Shown piece by piece: positions 58,059-64,000 of a DNA stretch of 64,000 nucleotides. The DNA is from an uncultured Lentisphaerota bacterium (GTDB taxonomy: Bacteria; Verrucomicrobiota; Kiritimatiellia; CAIQIC01). Numbering within the stretch: position 1 is the first letter of the stretch; every line of letters starts with the position of its first letter. The DNA lies in the NCBI GenBank assembly GCA_903912445.1, contig CAIWHP010000130.1, forward strand, positions 1 to 64,000, written 5' to 3'. Position numbers and translations under genes: made by a program. Below the pieces are notes generated by a model that was not told the origin of the DNA, made no database searches, and saw only the letters and a program-made list of their open reading frames with translations.

Positions 58059-58385
58059 ATGTCCATGGTGTACGATCCAGTTACCCGGGAGTTTCGGCCG
58101 CGGGAAACGCGCGGGGAGAAGCCGCCGGCGGTGGAGCTGAGCGCGAGCCCCGAGGTGCCCGCGCGGCCACCGGCCGCCGAGCGTGAAAAGCATCGGGAGC
58201 GCCGCCGGCGGAGCGTGCTGAACCACCGTCGCTTTCGCGAATTGCTGATCTGGAGCCTCTTTGTCCTGGTGAGCGGAGCGCTCATCTGGGGTACGGTCTG
58301 GGCGTGGAGTCGCCTCAGGAATGGTAGTGCCCCGACCCATGAGCAGTCCCCCCTCGGTCGCGACCAGAACGCCTTTACCTTGTGA
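58059..58385 (+). CDS. Small single-pass membrane protein
   Basis: This 108-residue protein has an N-terminal charged region (EREKHRERRRRSVLNHRRFR) and one transmembrane helix at about 63-84 (LLIWSLFVLVSGALIWGTVWAW). A short tail follows. The topology suggests the basic half faces the cytoplasm. No family is recognised, and the ribosome binding site is weak (GGGAAT). Another start at 58065 (MVYD) is possible. Confidence 0.5.
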   Translation: MSMVYDPVTREFRPRETRGEKPPAVELSASPEVPARPPAAEREKHRERRRRSVLNHRRFRELLIWSLFVLVSGALIWGTVWAWSRLRNGSAPTHEQSPLGRDQNAFTL

Positions 58386-58426
58386 TGGCGCGGGCCGGTG
58401 CTCCGCGGCTGTGCCGGGTGGCTTGG

Positions 58427-59668
58427 TCACGCATTGAATTCGGCGATGGCCTCGAACATCGCGACGATGTTCTGCGGCGGGACTTCCGGCAGGATGTTGT
58501 GGACGGTGTTGCAGATGAAGCCGCCGCCGGGCGCAAAAATTCCCAATCGCTGTTTCACGTGTTCCTTCACCTGCGCCGGCGTGGCACGGTTGAGGATCGT
58601 GCGCGTATCGCAGCCGGCTCCCCAGAAGCAGACGTCGCGGCCGAACTCGCGCTTGAGCTTTTCCGGCTCCATGTCGCGGCAGGTGGTCTGGATGGGGTTG
58701 ATCACGTCGTAGCCGGCCTCGATCAGGTCGGGCAGCAACGCGTAAATCGAGCCGCACGAGTGCAGCATCGTTTTTGCCGTGGAGTGCTTGTGGGCAAACG
58801 CGCACAGCTGCGCGTGGCGCGGCTTGAACAGCTTGCGGTAGACCTCCGGCGCCATGAACGGGCCGCTGTCCATGCCGAGATCGTCGCCAAACTTCAGGAT
58901 GTCCACCACGTCGCCGACGGCTTCGCAAATCTTCGCCAGCCCGGCCAGATGGACCTCCATCAAGGCGTCCAGCATACGTTCCACCTCGTCCTGCTCGGCG
59001 TAGGTATCCATCAGGAAATTATCCAGCCGGCGCAGGAATGTGCCCCACTCGAACAGATTGCAGCCGCACGCCATCAGGATGGCGCGGTCCGTCTCTTGGC
59101 GGAGCGCGATGGCGCGCTGACGCAGTTGCTGCCAGAAATCCGCTTCGCCGGCGTGATCCCACGGGCTGTGCGCAAAGGCGGACCAGAGCACCTTGCCCAT
59201 CACGTCGCGGAGACCGGAGTAATCGGCCGGATAACCGTCGAGGTACGGGAAGCAGCTCTGGTCATAGAACGTGCCGCCGGCGGGCATGTGCGCGATGTCG
59301 GTGCCGTCGCGGTGGCGCGCGATGAACGAGCCGTCGGGCTGGCGCTCGGGCCGGAACCAGACCGGATACTGCGCGGGCTGTCCATCGGCGAGCTGGATGT
59401 CGTACCAGTCGCTGCCGCGCGTGTTGAACGTGCGGCCGACATCGACCACATCAATCGCGAAGCGGTCGAGGATGACGTCCTCGGGCTGCGCGAGCTGCTG
59501 GACCACGTCGTAGACGCGCGTGTGTCCGCTCGTGAGGCCGAGGTGCCGCTTGAGCTGGCCGTAGGCGATGGCGGAGATGCCGGAACTGGCGGTCGCGCCG
59601 AAATCCACGGGGACGCGATCGGGCTGCCGATGCTCGATGGCCGCAAGGATGCGTTCGCGTGAGGTCAT
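58427..59668 (-). CDS. Uroporphyrinogen-decarboxylase-family protein, probably a methyltransferase
   Basis: This 413-residue TIM-barrel protein is of the UroD family. It has TMLHSCGSIYALLPDLIEAG and a late cysteine in CFWGAGCDTRTIL, which match the zinc-binding His/Cys pattern of methyltransferases such as MtaA/CmuA rather than true heme enzymes. Conserved DDLGMDSGPFMAPEVYRKLF fits. In this phylum such genes are often in sugar or methyl-group metabolism clusters; the substrate is unknown. The start overlaps the end of the PQQ-like gene by four bases, so they are coupled. Confidence 0.85.
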   Translation of the reverse strand: MTSRERILAAIEHRQPDRVPVDFGATASSGISAIAYGQLKRHLGLTSGHTRVYDVVQQLAQPEDVILDRFAIDVVDVGRTFNTRGSDWYDIQLADGQPAQYPVWFRPERQPDGSFIARHRDGTDIAHMPAGGTFYDQSCFPYLDGYPADYSGLRDVMGKVLWSAFAHSPWDHAGEADFWQQLRQRAIALRQETDRAILMACGCNLFEWGTFLRRLDNFLMDTYAEQDEVERMLDALMEVHLAGLAKICEAVGDVVDILKFGDDLGMDSGPFMAPEVYRKLFKPRHAQLCAFAHKHSTAKTMLHSCGSIYALLPDLIEAGYDVINPIQTTCRDMEPEKLKREFGRDVCFWGAGCDTRTILNRATPAQVKEHVKQRLGIFAPGGGFICNTVHNILPEVPPQNIVAMFEAIAEFNA

Positions 59669-61293
59669 GGTTTTTTCTCCGGTGTGGCGGCGCGCAGATC
59701 AAAGCACAGCAACCGGGGAGGGGTGCTGTGAATGGCGTCGCGCTTGTTCTGGCAGATGTAAAGCAGCCCGTTGGCGAGCGCTGGTGGCGTCCATGCATCG
59801 CCGGCGAGGAACAGGTGTACGCGGCCGAGCTCGCGATAGGCGCGCGGGTTCAGGTCGAGCCAGAGCAAATCGCCGTATTCGCCGAGGCACAGGCAGCGGC
59901 CGTCAGCCAGCAGCAGCAGCGAGGCACGCGCTGCGCCGGTGGTGATGGCACGCGGACCGGTCGGTGACTGCACCGTGTCCGGCCACATCGGTTTTTCGCG
60001 CCAGAGGTCGCGGCCGGTCTTCAAATCCACGGCGACGAGGAATGCATCGCCGGGTCCGTGACCATCCACGCCATAGAGGGTGCCGCCCTTCTCGACGGCG
60101 AGCATGAAGTGCGTGCCGAAGTTTTTGTTCGTCCAAATGGGCTTGCAGGCGCCGGATTTATCCACGTCGAGCAGCACACCGCCTGCGCCATAGCACTCGG
60201 AAACGAGCACCTGGTTGCCGATGACGACTGGTGCAGAGCCATTGACCGACTCGTAGCGCTTGCCCCGCCACGGGAAACGTCCGGTGATCTTGCCGGTGTC
60301 GGGTTCGAGGATCAGCAGTCCTCCGGTCGGCGGTTCGCTTTCACCGCCCGCGAAAACGAGCACGCGACGTTGGCCGTGCAGCGTGGCGATCACCGGCGTC
60401 GCGTAGCTTGGTCCCCATGCGTCAGCGGCGCTCCAGGCCACCTTGCCAGTGCGTACATCGAAGGCGACGACGGACGCCTCCGACGCGCCGACGTTGACGA
60501 TCACCTTGCCTTCCATGACCAGCGGCGCGGAACCGACGCCGAAGAAATTCTGCTTCACCTTGAATTCCTTCAGCACATCGTGTTGCCAGCGCACCGCGCC
60601 GCTCGCCAGTTCAAGGCAGTGCAGCTGGCCATCGGCCCCATAGGTGAGGACCGCGTCGCCGGAAATTACCGGGCTGCACCGCGGGCCATGGTTATAGCCG
60701 TAGCGGTCGCGATAGGCGCTGGGCATGCTGAAGCGCCAGAGTTGCTTGCCGTCCTGCGCGTCCATGCAGTCCACGACAGCCTGGTCATCGAGCCGATGGA
60801 AGAGTACCAGCTTGCCGCCCGCGATGGCGGGCCCGGCGTAGCCATCGCCTTTCGGCACCGACCAGACGAGGCGCGGTCCGCCCGCGGGAAACTCGCGCAG
60901 CAGGTTCGTCTCCGTGCTGTGCATGTCGTACGTCGGCCCGAGCATTGTCGGCCAGTCGCCCGCGCGGCAGAGACTGACGAAAAGAAACAGTGCGGTTGCG
61001 AATAAAAGATGCTTGTGGGCGGGGTTTCCAACCCCGCGAAAGAGTTCCTGTCGAACTGGGCTCGCGGGGTTGGAAACCCCGCCCACAAAAAGCGCCGAGG
61101 CAAGGCTGTGTGGCTCGGTTGGGGTGGGCCGCGTTCTGACGAACGCGGCTACGGGCGGAAACCGTAGCCGCACTCGTGAGCGTGCGGCCCACCCAGCCCA
61201 AGCCCAGCCGCAGCTTGCGAGACCGCCCGCTCTTCCGCAAAGTGCGTCAGGTGCCGGGGCTTGCTGCGTCCTTATGTCCATGGCGTCCATCAT
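59665..61293 (-). CDS. PQQ-like beta-propeller protein with repeat-derived N-terminus
   Basis: The product (542 codons from ATG 61293) has a C-terminal beta-propeller (about 120-540) with PQQ-like strands, for example GKQLWRFSMPSAYRDRYG and GKVAWSAADAWGPSYATPVI. A signal-like hydrophobic run, HLLFATALFLFVSLCRAGDW, starts only at about residue 94. The preceding approximately 90 residues are translated from two inverted-repeat elements (61013-61088 and 61122-61194). No canonical start lies between those repeats and the hydrophobic run, so either the repeats are translated or the original start was lost. It is probably an exported binding or dehydrogenase-like propeller with no diagnostic catalytic residues. 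It is coupled to the UroD-like gene. Confidence 0.7.
   Translation of the reverse strand: MMDAMDIRTQQAPAPDALCGRAGGLASCGWAWAGWAARSRVRLRFPPVAAFVRTRPTPTEPHSLASALFVGGVSNPASPVRQELFRGVGNPAHKHLLFATALFLFVSLCRAGDWPTMLGPTYDMHSTETNLLREFPAGGPRLVWSVPKGDGYAGPAIAGGKLVLFHRLDDQAVVDCMDAQDGKQLWRFSMPSAYRDRYGYNHGPRCSPVISGDAVLTYGADGQLHCLELASGAVRWQHDVLKEFKVKQNFFGVGSAPLVMEGKVIVNVGASEASVVAFDVRTGKVAWSAADAWGPSYATPVIATLHGQRRVLVFAGGESEPPTGGLLILEPDTGKITGRFPWRGKRYESVNGSAPVVIGNQVLVSECYGAGGVLLDVDKSGACKPIWTNKNFGTHFMLAVEKGGTLYGVDGHGPGDAFLVAVDLKTGRDLWREKPMWPDTVQSPTGPRAITTGAARASLLLLADGRCLCLGEYGDLLWLDLNPRAYRELGRVHLFLAGDAWTPPALANGLLYICQNKRDAIHSTPPRLLCFDLRAATPEKKP
61013..61088. repeat. TTGTGGGCGGGGTTTCC inverted repeat
   Basis: The left arm (61013-61038) starts TTGTGGGCGGGGTTTCC and ends AACCCCGCG. 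It is the perfect complement of the right arm 61063-61088 (26 bases). It is the second member of the family at 35799-35864. It lies inside the open frame of the PQQ-like gene. Confidence 0.9.
61122..61194. repeat. GGGTGGGCCGC compound inverted repeat
   Basis: GGGTGGGCCGC pairs with GCGGCCCACCC, and GCGGCTACGG pairs with CCGTAGCCGC, enclosing two small hairpins (GCGTTCTGACGAACGC and GCACTCGTGAGCGTGC). The symmetry resembles a cruciform. It lies in the 5' part of the PQQ-like open frame. Confidence 0.75.
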
Positions 61294-61320
61294 GTCCCAT
61301 CAACGGAGTTTTCCACCGTG

Positions 61321-63033
61321 CTATTTTTTCTTCGGCGCGAAGAGCTCGAACTCGAAGATGCTCGGGCCTTTTTCGCCTTCGATGGCGAGGCGGACGTGGC
61401 GCGCGGTGACGGGTTCGAATTTCACTTCCAGTTTCTGGCCGATGCCGTTGCCCTTGAAGAAGGTCTGCCAGTCCTTGCCGTCTTTGCTCTGGAGTTCAAA
61501 GGACTTCACGCGTACGCCGAATTGCACGCATTCTTGGAGGATGGCGCGGTCGAAGGTTTCCTCCTTGCCGAGATCCACTTCGAGCCAGCACTGCTTGGCA
61601 CTGCCATCGGTGGCCCAGCGCGTCTCGTCTTCGCCGTCCACGGCTTTGTCCGCGCCGTAGCGTTTGTCGTTCTGATAGACGTTGGACGCCTTGGCTTTTT
61701 TCTTCGTCGTCAGCGATTCGCCGGCGGCGCTGACGGCGATCGGCGCGATCTCGATCGCGGGCTTGTCGAGTTCGAGCGCGACGATGGTGTCGATTTCCTG
61801 CCGGCTGGCGGTTGGGACGGAAATTTCGACGCCGGTTTCGGTCTGCTTCACGGTCGCCTCGCCGCCGGTGAGCGCGCTGCTCTTGACGATCTTCGCGGGC
61901 AGGGGCGGCAACTTCAGCGTCTCTTCCGGCCAGGCCGTGATGTGGATATAGATCGTGTTGCCCTTGCGCGTGCTGACGGCGCTCTTGCTGGGCTTATAGG
62001 GGCCGCCGCGAGTTGTGTAGATGCTCTCGCCGTATTTCGCCAACCAGTCGCCCATCTGTTTGAGGAGGCCGGCCTGCTCGGGATCAATTACGCCGTCGGG
62101 CCGCGGGCCGACGTTGAGCAGCACGTTGCCGTCGCCGCCCGCGCCGCGGACCAGCATCAGCAGGCACGCGGAGAAAGGCTTCACGCCATCCTGCGCACCG
62201 CCCCAGGCCCACGCGTTGTGCTTCGAGACGGTCATGCACGATTCCCACGGCCGCTCCATGTTGAAGCCGCCGATGCGTTGCTCCGGCGTGTCGTAGTCGC
62301 CGCCATCGCCGGTGCGGTTGTTGATCAGGATATCCGGCTGCAACTCGCGCACCATCTTGATCGTGTTCGTGCCGCGGCCCTTGAACATCTGCGGCACATC
62401 GTTCCAGATGGTGACGAGCGGCCCGCACTGGGTGATGAGTTCCTTGATCTGCGCGAGCAGATAGCGGTTGTACTCATCGATGTCGGATTTCTCGCGCTTC
62501 ACCTTGCCGCCGGGGCTGGTCAGCGGGAAGCCGGGGTGATGCCAGTCGCACGTGGAATAGTAGGTGCCGAAGGCGATGCCCTGCTTGCGGCAGGCGTCGG
62601 CAAGTTCCTTCGTCACGTCGCGCTTGAAGGGCGAATGCATGATGTTGTAGTCGGTCTCCTTCGTCGCGAAGAGACAGAACCCGTCGTGATGCTTTGTCGT
62701 CAGCACCACATACTTCATGCCCGCCGCCTTCGCGATGCTCGCCCACTCGTTGGCGTTGAACTTGGTCGGGTTGAATTCCTTGAAGAGGTTGTCGTACTTC
62801 TCGATCGGCGTCTGCGCGCCGCGCGACCAGCCGATTTCATAGCCGGTCAGGCTGACTGGTCCCCAATGGATGAACATGCCGAAGCGCATGTCCTGCCACT
62901 TCTTCAGCGCCGCCGGGTCGGGCTGCATCAGGTCCGGCGCCGGTTTGGCCGCTACGGCAGGCTGCAGCCCGCTGCAGCCCGCACCCAGCAGCGTAGCTGC
63001 CACCAAGGTCATGACGATCTGTTTCATGTTCAT
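61321..63033 (-). CDS. Alpha-L-fucosidase (GH29) lipoprotein with F5/8C-type domain
   Basis: This 570-residue enzyme removes fucose from glycans. A lipoprotein leader ends LLGAGC with the lipid cysteine at 20. The GH29 barrel (about 40-375) has FGMFIHWGPVSLTGYE, TTKHHDGFCLF and the probable nucleophile D212 in VTIWNDVPQ. A C-terminal discoidin/CBM32-like domain (about 445-570: DKAVDGEDETRWATDGSAKQ) would bind carbohydrate. The ATG at 63033 follows AGAGGAAA. Upstream dyads translate in the same frame but are outside this start. The sodium:solute symporter upstream could import the released sugar. Confidence 0.93.
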   Translation of the reverse strand: MNMKQIVMTLVAATLLGAGCSGLQPAVAAKPAPDLMQPDPAALKKWQDMRFGMFIHWGPVSLTGYEIGWSRGAQTPIEKYDNLFKEFNPTKFNANEWASIAKAAGMKYVVLTTKHHDGFCLFATKETDYNIMHSPFKRDVTKELADACRKQGIAFGTYYSTCDWHHPGFPLTSPGGKVKREKSDIDEYNRYLLAQIKELITQCGPLVTIWNDVPQMFKGRGTNTIKMVRELQPDILINNRTGDGGDYDTPEQRIGGFNMERPWESCMTVSKHNAWAWGGAQDGVKPFSACLLMLVRGAGGDGNVLLNVGPRPDGVIDPEQAGLLKQMGDWLAKYGESIYTTRGGPYKPSKSAVSTRKGNTIYIHITAWPEETLKLPPLPAKIVKSSALTGGEATVKQTETGVEISVPTASRQEIDTIVALELDKPAIEIAPIAVSAAGESLTTKKKAKASNVYQNDKRYGADKAVDGEDETRWATDGSAKQCWLEVDLGKEETFDRAILQECVQFGVRVKSFELQSKDGKDWQTFFKGNGIGQKLEVKFEPVTARHVRLAIEGEKGPSIFEFELFAPKKK

Positions 63034-63057
63034 CACTTTTTCCTCTTGCTGTTCAAC

Positions 63058-63139
63058 TTTTCCAAGCCTTGGAAACTGAAAACACTGTTTTTCCAAGTCT
63101 TGGAAAAAATCATGGGTTGGTTTTCCAAGGCTTGGAAAA
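63058..63139. repeat. Three tandem TTCCAAG-CTTGGAA dyads upstream of the fucosidase gene
   Basis: TTTTCCAAGCCTTGGAAA (63058-63075), a copy with arms TTTTTCCAAG and CTTGGAAAAA (63088-63108), and TTTTCCAAGGCTTGGAAAA (63121-63139). They form a clustered array between the symporter gene and the fucosidase gene, both transcribed on the minus strand. This is the densest array of the family in the window. Confidence 0.85.
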
Positions 63140-63150
63140 CTCCGACATCT

Positions 63151-63288
63151 TGGAGTGCGCAAGGTTGGCTGCGCCCGTCTCGCCTGCGGCTGCGCAGCTT
63201 GCGGCGCGCCATAAACCAGACGGGAAATTCAACGACCATGGCGGAACAAGCTCCGCCGGACAAGGCGCAAGCGAGCTTGCGCACTCCA
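63151..63288. repeat. TGGAGTGCGCAAG compound inverted repeat
   Basis: TGGAGTGCGCAAG (63151-63163) and CTTGCGCACTCCA (63276-63288) are perfect 13-base arms. Inside are GGCGGAACAAGCTCCGCC and GGCGCAAGCGAGCTTGCGC hairpins. It lies between the symporter stop and the fucosidase gene and may act as a terminator. Confidence 0.75.
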
Positions 63289-63321
63289 CGGAGGTTTGTT
63301 CTCCAACGTTCCGCATTTGGC

Positions 63322-64000
63322 TCACCGGAAGATGATGTAGAGCACGACCATCGTGCAGAAGAGGACGCCGGCCCAAAGGCGGAAGTCGCGCGCGCCCTGC
63401 CACGCGCCCTCCAGCGCGGAGAGCGGATGCTCCCACGTCAGTGCTGCGCGCGCGGCGTCGGGCGCGTCGGGTTTGAGGCGCGAGACGATGTGCAGGATGA
63501 TGCTGCAGACGATGAACAGGACGAACGACATCACCATGTAGTTGATGTAGTAGCCCTTCACGACAGCGACATCGAACCACGTCAGCAGGTTCAACCAGTG
63601 CGCGCCGAAGCTGCCGCCGACGCCCTTGGCCCAGTCCATCGGAGCGTAGAGCGTGAGGAAGGTGATGATGCAGATGACGAAGCCGCCCCAGAGCGCGGCG
63701 AGCGCGCCGCGGTAGGAGGCACCGCGCCAGAAGATGCCCCAGAAGAAAACCGTCGAGACCGGCGGCGCGATGAAGCAGAGCATCATGCTGACGCCGTCGA
63801 AGATCGTCTTGAAGTTGGCGACGAGCGGCGTCCAGGCGATGGCGATGAGGATGCCGACGAGCGTGGCGATACGGCCGACGTGGATCGTCTCGCGCTCGGA
63901 GGCCTGCGGGCGGATGCGGCGGTAGAGGTCGTAGCTGAACAGCGTCGCCATCGAGTTGAGCGAGCCGGAGATCGGGCCCATCAGCGCGGCGAGCAGCGCG
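63322..64000 (-). CDS. Sodium:solute symporter (SSS family), C-terminal part cut by the window edge
   Basis: The reading frame is open to the right edge, so this is the C-terminal approximately 225 residues. It has SLNSMATLFSYDLYRRIRP, a conserved helix and loop of the SSS family, and several transmembrane helices (VSMMLCFIAPPVSTVFFWGI, ALAALWGGFVICIITFL, MSFVLFIVCSIILHIV and a final helix near the C-terminus). Such transporters import sugars or other solutes with sodium. Adjacency to the fucosidase suggests a sugar substrate; the specificity is not readable. The stop lies about 180 bases from the dyad array. Confidence 0.85.
   Translation of the reverse strand, partial: ALLAALMGPISGSLNSMATLFSYDLYRRIRPQASERETIHVGRIATLVGILIAIAWTPLVANFKTIFDGVSMMLCFIAPPVSTVFFWGIFWRGASYRGALAALWGGFVICIITFLTLYAPMDWAKGVGGSFGAHWLNLLTWFDVAVVKGYYINYMVMSFVLFIVCSIILHIVSRLKPDAPDAARAALTWEHPLSALEGAWQGARDFRLWAGVLFCTMVVLYIIFR

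Overview
The window is a high-GC stretch of bacterial chromosome with dense housekeeping genes and an unusual number of interspersed palindromic repeats between them. The gene mix suggests the PVC group, most likely Verrucomicrobiota or Kiritimatiellota. It includes Tat-exported Gfo/Idh/MocA oxidoreductases, a DUF4962/heparinase-type protein, a GH29 fucosidase with a sodium:solute symporter, a UroD-like methyltransferase, a PQQ-like propeller protein and a double-DUF4159 protein. The taxon is an inference from gene content and was not tested. No tRNA, rRNA, CRISPR array, integrase or transposase was recognised.

Layout. 1-9.3 kb: a signalling block with a cut-off response regulator at the left edge, a secreted protein of unknown role, a LuxR-type regulator, a receiver-only protein with a coupled small membrane protein, and a 1590-residue hybrid kinase with six PAS-like units overlapping another receiver. 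9.7-14 kb: a small Tat-like exported protein, then a HEAT-repeat protein and an oxidoreductase as a two-gene unit. 14.4-20.6 kb: rpmH-rnpA-yidD-yidC, clpB and rpmI-rplT. 20.8-27 kb: exported proteins (patatin lipoprotein, DUF4159, M1 aminopeptidase). 27.2-30.7 kb: a polysaccharide export operon whose four genes overlap by 4 bases each. 31-36 kb: a small membrane protein, a heparinase-like protein and poorly recognised genes. 36-39.3 kb: rpsO-pnp-nth. 39.5-46.9 kb: a BPL_N-like lipoprotein, a Tat-exported DUF3795 protein, an oxidoreductase broken by an in-frame TGA, an FHA-chorismatase-like fusion, lysA and a lipoprotein. 47.2-49.7 kb: lexA, a four-helix-bundle gene and a dinB broken by an in-frame TAG. 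49.8-58.4 kb: a secreted coiled-coil protein, lysS, purU, archease-rtcB-phosphoribosyltransferase, a HAD phosphatase and an RluA-type pseudouridine synthase. 58.4-64 kb: UroD-like, PQQ-like, fucosidase and symporter genes, all on the minus strand.

How the genes work together. The fucosidase and symporter look like a glycan-foraging set. rtcB with archease forms an RNA repair/ligation module. lexA has an operator-like palindrome inside its own promoter, and dinB is its likely SOS target, but a four-helix-bundle gene flanked by inverted AACTTG/AACCTG repeats sits exactly between them.

The most unusual layer is the repeats. A dyad of the form TTTTCCAAG-N-CTTGGAAAA occurs about 16 times, mostly between genes. 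Twice it lies at the core of an intrinsic-terminator-like hairpin, and once it lies as a pair inside the pseudouridine synthase coding sequence, in frame. Several other inverted-repeat families are also present.
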